Part shown: one piece after another, positions 1 through 5,988 of the stretch | Numbering within the stretch: position 1 is the stretch's first letter | How the letters are laid out: the number at the start of each line of letters is the position of its first letter | Origin: Clostridiales bacterium | Lineage (GTDB): Bacteria; Bacillota; Clostridia; Christensenellales; UMGS416 | NCBI GenBank assembly: GCA_012515725.1 | Contig: JAAYXU010000152.1 | Coordinates: forward strand, 1-11,682 | DNA length: 11,682 nucleotides | Direction: 5' to 3' | Made by a program: the position numbers and the translations under genes | Notes under the pieces: generated by a model | Told to the model about the DNA's origin: nothing | Database searches by the model: none | What the model saw: only the letters and a program-made list of their open reading frames with translations

Positions 1-39
1 GATAACTTATGCTCGTTTTAGAGACATTTTCAAAAGTTA

Positions 40-68
40 TTGACATATATCAGGTCGATATGTATTAT
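40..68 (+). promoter_or_regulatory. Near-consensus sigma-A promoter in AT-rich left edge
   Basis: A perfect -35 TTGACA (40-45) is followed after 17 bases by TATTAT (63-68). The spacer holds the inverted repeat ATATC-N5-GATAT (48-62), a possible operator. No credible gene follows on this strand: transcription would run directly into the 3' end of the oppositely oriented amidase gene. On the other strand the same spot reads TATAAT (70-65), so a leftward promoter for a gene outside the window is also possible. The remainder of 1-132 is AT-rich and I see no coding sequence in it that I can support. Confidence 0.45.
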
Positions 69-132
69 AAACCGTCCGAACCAAATCAAGACGTTTCGTT
101 AAATAATCTATATTCCGACGTATTTTCAGAGC

Positions 133-627
133 TTATCCGGGCCTGCGAACGCCAAGTATATGCAAAAACCGCACTCCCGCGTAGCGGTATGTCGAAAGCG
201 GCCGGTTGTCCGCGTCCAGCGTATGCGCGGCAACCAGTATCGTATCGGGCCGCGCCGGCCATCCCACCGACACAATGACCGGCGAGTGATAGAACCGCGT
301 CCCGTCGGTAAGCTGCAGCACGTCGCCCGGCATGGCTTCCTCTATCGGAACCTCGACCGCGTACGGGCCCACGCCCTTATTTCCCACAAGGAAGCGGTAC
401 AGGAACTCCACGCCCGTCCAGGCGGGCGTCCGGCGCGACGAGCTAAGATAATACCATCCGGTTTCGGGTGTAAAATTCATAACGCCGCTTCCGGCATAGA
501 TGCACTGGGAAGCGAAATTCGTGCAGTCTCCTCCGAGCGCGGAAAAATCATAGTAGGCGGGATTACGGCGATATGCCCACTCGTGGGCGTAGCGAACCGC
601 GCCCGGCCGGTCGTATGCAGCGATCAA
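133..627 (-). CDS. Stand-alone amidase_6-domain protein
   Basis: Small protein of 164 residues consisting of little more than the putative amidase domain PF12671 (amidase_6), a cysteine-hydrolase fold related to the CHAP/NlpC group and usually attached to secreted cell-wall or spore proteins. The family signature is clear: RNPAYYDF (21-28), GGDCTNFASQC with likely nucleophile Cys35, FYHSPVIV with likely catalytic His114, and AHTLDADNRPLSTY near 134-147. The start is a TTG preceded seven bases upstream by GGAGGA (635-640); an in-frame TGA at 655-657 rules out a longer protein. There is no signal peptide or membrane segment, so as written it would stay in the cytoplasm, which is odd for a wall-acting enzyme. 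The substrate is unknown. Family assignment is firm, function is not. Confidence 0.85.
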   Translation of the reverse strand: MIAAYDRPGAVRYAHEWAYRRNPAYYDFSALGGDCTNFASQCIYAGSGVMNFTPETGWYYLSSSRRTPAWTGVEFLYRFLVGNKGVGPYAVEVPIEEAMPGDVLQLTDGTRFYHSPVIVSVGWPARPDTILVAAHTLDADNRPLSTYRYAGVRFLHILGVRRPG

Positions 628-784
628 TGCCGTGTCCTCCTTTTTCCGGTCGGTTCATACTATGCGGAAGGGTTGCAAACGGTGGTACAGCGCGTCAGAG
701 CAGAATATCTCGGAACCAGTCTTCCGAATAGAATGGTATAGGTTGTTTGCCGGCCAAATCTGCTCATACACCGGCGGATATTTG

Positions 785-793
785 TGGTATACT
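785..793 (+). promoter_or_regulatory. Extended -10 promoter of cysK
   Basis: TGG followed by TATACT (788-793) is an extended -10 element 42 bases before the cysK ATG. No good -35 hexamer lies 16-18 bases upstream, as is common for extended -10 promoters. The remaining bases between the divergent amidase and cysK genes (628-784) show no riboswitch, T-box or terminator that I can recognise. Confidence 0.45.
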
Positions 794-834
794 CATATCC
801 GCAGAGAAAACCGCTGACGAGAAAGGAATGGACC

Positions 835-1737
835 ATGATCGCGGAAAACGTACTGGAACTCATCGGGAAAACGCCGATGGTCAGCCTGAAAAAAATGACC
901 GGCGCGGAAATCTACGCGAAAGCCGAGTATCTCAATCCCGGCGGAAGCATCAAGGACCGGGTCGCCCTCTATATGATCGAGCAGGCCGAGGCGCGCGGAA
1001 CGCTCCGTCCGGGCATGACGCTGATGGAGCCCACCTCGGGCAATACCGGCATAGGCCTTGCGCTGGCCGGGACGCAAAAAGGGTACCGGGTCGTCATCGT
1101 GATGCCCGAAAACATGAGCGAAGAGAGAAAAAAGATAATATCGGCGCTGGGCGCGGAGCTGGTGCTGACCCCGGCCGCCGAAAGCATAGGCGGCGCGGTG
1201 GCCGAGGCCATGCGGCGCAAGGCCGAAGATCCATCGATATTCATACCCCAGCAGTTCGAGAACCCCGACAATCCAAAGATTCACTATCTGACCACCGGGC
1301 CTGAGATATGGGAGCAGATGGACGGCCAGGTCGACGTATTCATATCGGGGCTTGGAAGCGGCGGCACGCTGCAGGGCGTGGGCCGCTATCTGCGCGAAAA
1401 GAATCCGCGCGTAGGTATCATCGCGGTGGAGCCTAAAAACGTATCGGCGCTGCTGGGCCACGAGCCCGGGCTGCACAAAATTCAGGGTATCGGCGACGGG
1501 TTTGTTCCGCCGGTGCTGGACACGAGCATGATAGACGAAGTCATCGAGGTCAGCGACGACGACGCCGTCACGACCGCGCGGGCGCTTGCCCGAGCGCAGG
1601 GAATCCTCGCGGGCACATCCGCAGGCGCCAACGTATGGGCCGCGATGCATATGGCAAAGCGCACGCTGCCCGGCCGGAAGATCGTTACGATACTGCCCGA
1701 TCGGGTGGAGCGCTACTTCAGCACATCGCTTATATAG
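835..1737 (+). CDS. cysK: Cysteine synthase (O-acetylserine sulfhydrylase)
   Basis: PLP enzyme making cysteine from O-acetylserine and sulfide; cytoplasmic, 300 residues, slightly short for CysK (about 310). Visible landmarks: LNPGGSIKDR with the PLP lysine Lys40, the substrate loop EPTSGNTG (65-72), the phosphate-binding GSGGT (174-178), GIGDGFVP (218-225), and GTSAGAN near 260. The C-terminal motif is PDRVERYFST where CysK proteins normally have PDSGERYLST. The SAG triplet replaces the usual SSG of CysK; SAG is also seen in cystathionine beta-synthases, but there is no haem or CBS domain here. The ATG has AAAGGA (822-827) seven bases upstream; a longer GTG reading from 784 would start within the -10 region and is unlikely. 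No cysE or sulfur-assimilation gene is adjacent. It converges on the next gene with only six bases between stops. Confidence 0.93.
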   Translation: MIAENVLELIGKTPMVSLKKMTGAEIYAKAEYLNPGGSIKDRVALYMIEQAEARGTLRPGMTLMEPTSGNTGIGLALAGTQKGYRVVIVMPENMSEERKKIISALGAELVLTPAAESIGGAVAEAMRRKAEDPSIFIPQQFENPDNPKIHYLTTGPEIWEQMDGQVDVFISGLGSGGTLQGVGRYLREKNPRVGIIAVEPKNVSALLGHEPGLHKIQGIGDGFVPPVLDTSMIDEVIEVSDDDAVTTARALARAQGILAGTSAGANVWAAMHMAKRTLPGRKIVTILPDRVERYFSTSLI

Positions 1738-1743
1738 GACCCG

Positions 1744-2919
1744 CTATACCCGCGCAAACACGTCACGAATGACCGACACGGCCCTGTCGATCTGCTCGCG
1801 CGTGTGCGTTGCCGTGTAGCTTGTACGCAGCAGGCACTGGCCCTCGGGCACCGCGGGGGGAATCACCGGGTTGACATATACGCCGCCCTCAAGCAGCATC
1901 TGCGTTATCACGAACGTGCGCTCCGCGTCGTAGGTAAATATGGGCACGATCGCCGTCGTTCCCTCAATCGTGGGGATACCGGCCTTCTTAAGCTCGCCAC
2001 GCATGTACCCGCTGATTTCGGCAAGCGCCTGTACGCGCCAGGGTTCCTCCCGTATGATCCTAAGCGCCGCCCTTGCCGCGGCGGCGTTGGCGGGCGGCAG
2101 AGACGCGCTGAATATGAACGGGCGCGAGTTGTGCTTGACAAAGTGGACGACCGTCTCGTCCGCGGCGATGCAGCCGCCAAGGGAAGCCAGTGATTTGGAG
2201 AAAGTGGTCATGATGATGTCCACTTCCTTTTCTAGGCCGTAGTGCGAAGCCGTCCCCCGTCCGCCCTCGCCGATCATGCCCAGCCCGTGCGCGTCGTCGA
2301 CCATGACTCTGGCGTTGTATTTGCGTGCCAGACGGACTATGTCGGGGAGCTTTGCGATATCGCCCAGCATACTGAACACGCCGTCGGTGACTATGAGCTT
2401 GCCGCTGTCCTCGGGCAGCAGCGACAGTACGCGCTTAAGGTCCGCCATATCGCTGTGCTCGTATTTGAGCGTTTTCTTCGCGAAGCTGAGGCGGCAGGCG
2501 TCCCGGATGCTCGCGTGGTTCTCCGCGTCGTTGATGATGTAGTCGTGAAACCCGACCAGACAGGATATGATGCCCAGATTGGTCTGGAACCCGGTGCTGA
2601 ACGTAAGCGCCGCTTCCTTGTGAAAGAAATCGGCGAGCTCGGTCTCGAGCTGCTCATGCAGTACCAGTGTGCCGTTGAGGAACCGCGAGCCCGAGCATCC
2701 GGTCCCGTACCGGGCGACGGCGTCGCTCGCCGCCTCGATGGTCCTTGGGTCGGATGTAAGGCCCATGTAGTTGTTGGAGCCGATCATGATGACGCGTTTG
2801 CCTTCGATCATGACCTCGGTATCCTGCGTGGATTCCAGCGCGTGAAAGTACGGATAAAGGCCAGCCGCCATGGCCTCGCGGGCTTTTGTATACCGGCGGC
2901 ACTTTTCAAATAAATCCAT
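1744..2919 (-). CDS. Alpha-oxoamine synthase family PLP enzyme, serine palmitoyltransferase-like
   Basis: 391-residue fold-type I PLP enzyme of the family that includes KBL (2-amino-3-ketobutyrate CoA ligase), BioF (8-amino-7-oxononanoate synthase), ALA synthase and serine palmitoyltransferase; all condense an amino acid with an acyl-CoA and lose CO2. Seen: GTGCSGSRFLNGT (72-84), His135 in NDAENHAS (ring stacking), VDDAHG with Asp208 and His211, and TTFSKS with the Schiff-base Lys242. The N-terminal GLYPYFHALES, the QDTEVM stretch and HNSRPFIFSAS (263-273) resemble, from memory, Bacteroides-type serine palmitoyltransferases more than BioF or KBL. No biotin genes or threonine dehydrogenase are nearby to support those alternatives. 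Start chosen at the ATG with AAGGAG (2928-2933) eight bases upstream; a 33-residue extension would run through the promoter. Family certain, exact substrate uncertain. Confidence 0.88.
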   Translation of the reverse strand: MDLFEKCRRYTKAREAMAAGLYPYFHALESTQDTEVMIEGKRVIMIGSNNYMGLTSDPRTIEAASDAVARYGTGCSGSRFLNGTLVLHEQLETELADFFHKEAALTFSTGFQTNLGIISCLVGFHDYIINDAENHASIRDACRLSFAKKTLKYEHSDMADLKRVLSLLPEDSGKLIVTDGVFSMLGDIAKLPDIVRLARKYNARVMVDDAHGLGMIGEGGRGTASHYGLEKEVDIIMTTFSKSLASLGGCIAADETVVHFVKHNSRPFIFSASLPPANAAAARAALRIIREEPWRVQALAEISGYMRGELKKAGIPTIEGTTAIVPIFTYDAERTFVITQMLLEGGVYVNPVIPPAVPEGQCLLRTSYTATHTREQIDRAVSVIRDVFARV

Positions 2920-2964
2920 TTGTAGTGCTCCTTGCGTTTTATAAAGTATAGATAATGCTTGCTC

Positions 2965-2993
2965 ATCATAACACATATGGGCGGTGCGTACAA
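2965..2993 (-). promoter_or_regulatory. Sigma-A promoter of the oxoamine synthase gene
   Basis: Read on the minus strand, TTGTAC (2993-2988) is followed after 17 bases by TATGAT (2970-2965), with a TG one base before the -10 (extended -10). Expected transcription start is about 2958, giving a leader of roughly 40 bases that contains the AAGGAG ribosome site. Confidence 0.65.
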
Positions 2994-3195
2994 TCGGGGG
3001 ATTCGAGTTGCAGCGCAACAGCGCTTACTCACCAGTAATGACGCCCGTAATCACCACTTCAGAACCCGAATAAGCAAGGAACAAACAGGGACGCGGCAGG
3101 AGCAAGACCCCGCCCCATAAGTAGCCCGGCGGAGAATTTTTGCGGCTGTTATTTTTGGAGAACAATGCTTTCCCCCTGCGAATCCTCCATTTTTG
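2994..3195. other. Non-coding stretch between divergent promoters
   Basis: The two divergent genes are separated by 352 bases (2920-3271). Promoters and leaders explain both ends, but about 200 bases in the middle have no assignable role. The only structure I notice is a short direct repeat, GTAATGAC and GTAATCAC (3035-3054, period 12). I see no terminator, RNA gene or convincing reading frame; an 84-codon minus-strand frame here overlaps the pepV promoter and lacks a ribosome site. Confidence 0.5.
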
Positions 3196-3225
3196 TTGAC
3201 CCGAGCCCCCGCGGGGCGGTATAAT
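3196..3225 (+). promoter_or_regulatory. Sigma-A promoter of pepV with palindromic spacer
   Basis: TTGACC (3196-3201), an 18-base spacer and a perfect TATAAT (3220-3225). The spacer contains the 10-bp perfect palindrome CCCCGCGGGG (3207-3216), a possible operator or simply GC-rich filler. Expected start of transcription is near 3232, leaving a leader of about 40 bases with GGAGGG before the ATG. Confidence 0.72.
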
Positions 3226-3271
3226 AAAAGTAACTATCGCTGCCAGCCTTAGGAAACGGAGGGATTGGGTT

Positions 3272-4675
3272 ATGAACAAGGCGCTTGACGCCGTGATAAC
3301 GCGCTGGATTCAGGATCATCGTGAGGAGTTTATCAGCGATCTCATGGGACTTGTAGCAATCCCCAGCGTGAAGGAAGAGCCCGTCCCGGATTGCCCCTAC
3401 GGCGAGCCTGTGGGCAGGGCGCTTTCCTATATGCTGTCGCTGTGCGAGAAGGCGGGCCTAACGACCCTCGACATTGACGGCCGCTGCGCGGAGGCGACCC
3501 GCGAGGGCGGGGAAACGATCGTGGGAGTGCTCACGCATTTGGACATCGTGCCCGCGGGCGACGGATGGACGCGCAACCCGTGGGGCGAGCTTTCGGGCGA
3601 GCGCATGTACGGACGGGGAGTTATCGACAACAAAGGCCCCGCGGTCGCGAGCCTTTACGCGCTGCGGGCGCTCATCGCGGCGGGCGCGCCTGTCGCGAAC
3701 TCGCTGCGGCTCATATTCGGGGGCGACGAGGAGTTCGGCATGGACGACATACGCTACTACCTCACGAAGCGTCCCGCACCCGACTACGCGTTTTCTCCCG
3801 ACGCGCGGTTCCCGGTTATCCATGCTGAGAAAGGGATCGCATCGGGCGAATTCTACGCCGATATCACGGCGCCGACCGCGATCACATCGCTGTCGGGCGG
3901 AACCCGGCCTAACGTCGTGCCCGCCGCCGCGCAGGCAAGCCTCAGGGAACTTGCGATAGGTCACCTGTCGGCGGCCGTGGAGCAGCGCACACACATCATG
4001 CTGGTCGTGGAGAACGGCGAGATTCTAGTCCGCAGCGAGGGCCTTTCAGCCCACGCGTCCACCCCGCACAAGGGCCGCAACGCGGCAGTGCAGCTAATCG
4101 AATACCTGGCCGACACGCTGCCCGAAGGAGATGGCGCGCTGCCCCTCATGCGGGCGCTGGCGGACGGCTCGCGCATGGCGACCGACGGATCGGGCCTCTC
4201 TATCGCCTGCCGGGACGCGGTATCGGGCGCGCTGACCTTTAACCTGGGGAAAATCGCTCTTGAAGGCAAACGTCTGACGCTGACATACGACATCCGCCAT
4301 CCGGTGACGATCGATTTTGACGAAACGCTCAAAAAGATGGAGCGGACGCTCGGGGCGCTGGGCTTCACAATGGCTCCCGCGTCCCCGCGCGCCGGGCTCT
4401 ACCTACCGGCCTCCCACCCGCTGGTCGCCACACTGACCCGGGTCTATACGCAGTGCACGGGCCGCAGATCGCGTCCGGTCGCGATCGGCGGCGGAACATA
4501 CGCGCGGACGCTGCCCCGCGCCGTCGCCTTTGGCCCGATATTCCCCGGGCAGCCCGAGAACGCGCACATGGCCGACGAATATGCGCGGGTCGGCGATCTA
4601 CTTGCCGCCGCCCGCATATTCGCTCACGCGATGCTGGAGCTTGGGAATCTGCAGCCGCCTTCAAGTAACGGCTAG
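3272..4675 (+). CDS. pepV: PepV/Sapep-type dipeptidase (M20 family)
   Basis: 467-residue zinc-dependent dipeptidase of peptidase family M20, which releases amino acids from dipeptides in the cytoplasm. Both metal sites are intact: His89 (in THLDIVP, with the companion Asp91), bridging Asp119 in GRGVIDNKGP, catalytic Glu153 and metal ligand Glu154 in GGDEEFGMDD, Asp177 in SPDARFPV, and His432 in PENAHMADE. His261 in EGLSAHASTPHKG belongs to the lid region (about 190-350) that in PepV contacts the dipeptide. These spacings match the known PepV layout, and length is typical. The ATG follows GGAGG (3258-3262) at a nine-base distance. Own promoter directly upstream. Its TAG stop overlaps the stop of the convergent ogt gene. 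Confusion with DapE or carboxypeptidase G2 is possible only at the superfamily level; the FGMDD and ARFPV motifs point to PepV. Confidence 0.93.
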   Translation: MNKALDAVITRWIQDHREEFISDLMGLVAIPSVKEEPVPDCPYGEPVGRALSYMLSLCEKAGLTTLDIDGRCAEATREGGETIVGVLTHLDIVPAGDGWTRNPWGELSGERMYGRGVIDNKGPAVASLYALRALIAAGAPVANSLRLIFGGDEEFGMDDIRYYLTKRPAPDYAFSPDARFPVIHAEKGIASGEFYADITAPTAITSLSGGTRPNVVPAAAQASLRELAIGHLSAAVEQRTHIMLVVENGEILVRSEGLSAHASTPHKGRNAAVQLIEYLADTLPEGDGALPLMRALADGSRMATDGSGLSIACRDAVSGALTFNLGKIALEGKRLTLTYDIRHPVTIDFDETLKKMERTLGALGFTMAPASPRAGLYLPASHPLVATLTRVYTQCTGRRSRPVAIGGGTYARTLPRAVAFGPIFPGQPENAHMADEYARVGDLLAAARIFAHAMLELGNLQPPSSNG

Positions 4676-5160
4676 ACGCCCTCTGGGGCGCTCCGCTCGA
4701 GTCCGAGCAGCCGCTCCTTTACGCCCACGCCTCCTGCGTATCCGGTCAGCGCGCCCCCCGCGCCCACAACCCTGTGACAGGGGATTAGAATGGGCACAGG
4801 ATTTCGATTGAGAGCGCCGCCCACCGCGCGCGCCGCTCCGGGGGCTCCAATACGCAGCGCAAGCTCTCCGTATGTAAGCGTCTGTCCGTACGGTATCTCC
4901 AGGCAGGCCTGCCATACGCGCAGCGAGAACGGACTGCCGGTAAGCGACAGCGGAAGTGAGAACGCGCGCAGCGCGCCCGCGAAATACGCGGCGAGCTGCT
5001 CCTCGGTCCTGAAGGGCAGCGGCTCCGCGCCATGGCCCGATGTCGGGGACTGCGCTCCAAAGGCGACCCTGCATATGCCGAATCGGTCGGCTGCGATCGT
5101 CAGCGGGCCTATCGGTGTGCTCATTGTCTTTTCATACAGTATATGCGATTGCTCAGTCAT
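4672..5160 (-). CDS. ogt: Methylated-DNA--protein-cysteine methyltransferase
   Basis: 162-residue DNA repair protein that moves the alkyl group from O6-alkylguanine to its own cysteine, a one-time suicide reaction. The active-site motif PCHRV is at 127-131 with acceptor Cys128; the helix-turn-helix region with RAVGGALNRNP (111-121) carries the arginine finger and asparagine hinge; GYAGG follows at 140-144. The short N-terminal domain is typical of the Ogt type and there is no Ada regulatory domain. The first ATG (5160) has no Shine-Dalgarno site; instead TATAAT ends six bases before it, suggesting a leaderless mRNA. A second in-frame ATG at 5124 (residue 13) also lacks a strong site. The gene ends inside the pepV stop (shared CTAG), so the two transcripts must overlap or be terminated within each other. 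Confidence 0.95.
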   Translation of the reverse strand: MTEQSHILYEKTMSTPIGPLTIAADRFGICRVAFGAQSPTSGHGAEPLPFRTEEQLAAYFAGALRAFSLPLSLTGSPFSLRVWQACLEIPYGQTLTYGELALRIGAPGAARAVGGALNRNPVPILIPCHRVVGAGGALTGYAGGVGVKERLLGLERSAPEGV

Positions 5161-5166
5161 AATCGT

Positions 5167-5195
5167 ATTATACTATGATAGGCGCGCTGCGGGAA
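5167..5195 (-). promoter_or_regulatory. ogt promoter, probably giving a leaderless mRNA
   Basis: Read on the minus strand, a perfect TATAAT (5172-5167) lies exactly six bases before the ogt ATG at 5160, so the usual start of transcription would fall on the A of that ATG. The -35 candidate TTCCCG (5195-5190, 17-base spacer) is weak. No ribosome binding site lies between. Confidence 0.5.
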
Positions 5196-5243
5196 GGGCC
5201 TGGCCGAATTAATGCGGCTGGATAAAGTGCAAAGAGGTTGAGC

Positions 5244-5283
5244 CATGTCCGGGGCCGGCCGCCGGCAGTCGGCCCCGGATATG
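5244..5283 (+). other. Stable 16-bp hairpin upstream of tadA
   Basis: Bases 5244-5259 pair with 5268-5283 without a bulge: 14 Watson-Crick pairs plus two G-U wobbles (5247 with 5280, 5258 with 5269), closed by an eight-base loop (5260-5267). The wobbles are tolerated only in RNA of the plus strand; on the minus strand they would be A-C mismatches, which hints at plus-strand transcription. There is no T-tract, so it is not a standard terminator. A second weaker hairpin follows (5288-5296 with 5309-5316, one bulged G). A 13-codon frame with a GAGG ahead of it starts inside the first stem (5245) but has no other support. Could be a structured RNA or a REP-like extragenic palindrome. Confidence 0.5.
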
Positions 5284-5354
5284 TAAAGCCGGACGCAACC
5301 AGCCGGGAGCGTCGGCCCTATATCCTATGCGGACGCGGCGCGGCGGGTTCGTGT

Positions 5355-5383
5355 TTGACAGCGCCGCGCGGCGGCTTTATAAT
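5355..5383 (+). promoter_or_regulatory. Perfect-consensus sigma-A promoter of tadA
   Basis: TTGACA (5355-5360), 17-base spacer, TATAAT (5378-5383): both hexamers and the spacing match consensus exactly. The spacer includes the 10-bp perfect palindrome GCCGCGCGGC (5363-5372). Expected transcription start is near 5390, just before the GGAGG of tadA. It also settles the tadA start: an upstream ATG at 5327 would lie outside this transcript. Confidence 0.78.
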
Positions 5384-5407
5384 TGGCGGCGGACGGGAGG
5401 GGTCGCT

Positions 5408-5878
5408 GTGCATCCGGACGAACGATGGATAACCCGCGCGCTCGCGCTGGCCCGGGCGGCCGGCGATGCCGGTGACGTACCGGTGGGCGCGGTCGTCGTG
5501 CGTGGGGACGAGGTCATCGGAGAGGGTGAGAACCGCCGCGAGCGCACAGGCGACCCGACCGGGCACGCCGAGATAGAGGCGCTGCGCCAGGCGGCGGCCG
5601 CGTCGGGCGGATGGCGGCTGCCGGGCTGCACGCTGTATGTGACGCTGGAGCCGTGCGCGATGTGCGCGGGCGCGGCGCTCTGGGCCCGCGTCGACCGCAT
5701 CGTGTTCGGCGCGTTCGACGCAGAGGCCGGTTGCTGCGGGACGCTCTATAATCTTCCCGCCGATCCGCGGCTGTCGGCGGGCGTCGCGGTCACCGGGGGC
5801 GTGCTGCACGAGGAGTGCGCACGGATGCTGCGCGCGTTCTTCCGCGCGCGTCGGCAGACCGAGCCCCGTGTGCTGTAG
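5408..5878 (+). CDS. tadA: tRNA-specific adenosine deaminase
   Basis: 156-residue zinc deaminase converting adenosine to inosine at the wobble base (position 34) of tRNA-Arg(ACG), which lets one tRNA read several arginine codons. The zinc site is complete: His53 and proton shuttle Glu55 in HAE, and Cys83 and Cys86 in EPCAMCAGA. Other family features are VPVGAVVV (24-31), the TLYVTLEPC strand, and DAEAGCCGTLYNL (104-116). The GTG start at 5408 is chosen because GGAGG (5396-5400) is seven bases ahead and the consensus promoter lies just upstream. In Bacillus the SRP RNA and dnaX follow tadA; neither is found here. The protease gene 110 bases downstream is on the same strand and might be reached by read-through, as there is no terminator between. 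Confidence 0.95.
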   Translation: MHPDERWITRALALARAAGDAGDVPVGAVVVRGDEVIGEGENRRERTGDPTGHAEIEALRQAAAASGGWRLPGCTLYVTLEPCAMCAGAALWARVDRIVFGAFDAEAGCCGTLYNLPADPRLSAGVAVTGGVLHEECARMLRAFFRARRQTEPRVL

Positions 5879-5905
5879 CCGCGCTCGAGCGATATACAGA
5901 TTTTT

Positions 5906-5933
5906 TTGATTCCTTTTGGCCCCGATGTAAAAT
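5906..5933 (+). promoter_or_regulatory. Possible promoter of the HtrA-like gene
   Basis: TTGATT (5906-5911), 16-base spacer, TAAAAT (5928-5933) in the 110-base gap after tadA. Acceptable but not strong; a second option, TTGCAC at 5939-5944, has too long a spacer to its -10. The run of T at 5901-5907 is not preceded by a proper stem, so I do not call a terminator. Confidence 0.35.
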
Positions 5934-5988
5934 TTACCTTGCACTCCGAGGCGGAACCGCGCGCATACTAGAAGCCGGAGGGAGTGCT

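Noticed and set aside
9..278. Plus-strand 89-codon frame at the left edge
   Set aside because: Its second half is the antisense of the amidase gene, there is no ribosome site before the ATG, and the first half shows no recognisable family.
3025..3279. Minus-strand 84-codon frame between the oxoamine synthase gene and pepV
   Set aside because: It covers the pepV promoter and start codon, begins with a TTG lacking a ribosome site, and has no recognisable domain.
5245..5286. Thirteen-codon frame within the hairpin, preceded by GAGG
   Set aside because: Its ATG is buried in a very stable stem and nothing else supports translation; kept only as a remark on the hairpin.
5881..5907. Terminator after tadA (CGCTCGAGCG followed by a T-run)
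   Set aside because: The palindrome can form only a three-pair stem with a four-base loop and is separated from the T-run by about ten bases.
5879..5988. SRP RNA or tRNA-Ser next to tadA, as in Bacillus
   Set aside because: No SRP RNA core (GGAAG/AGCAG loop region) and no tRNA T-loop or cloverleaf were found on either side of tadA.
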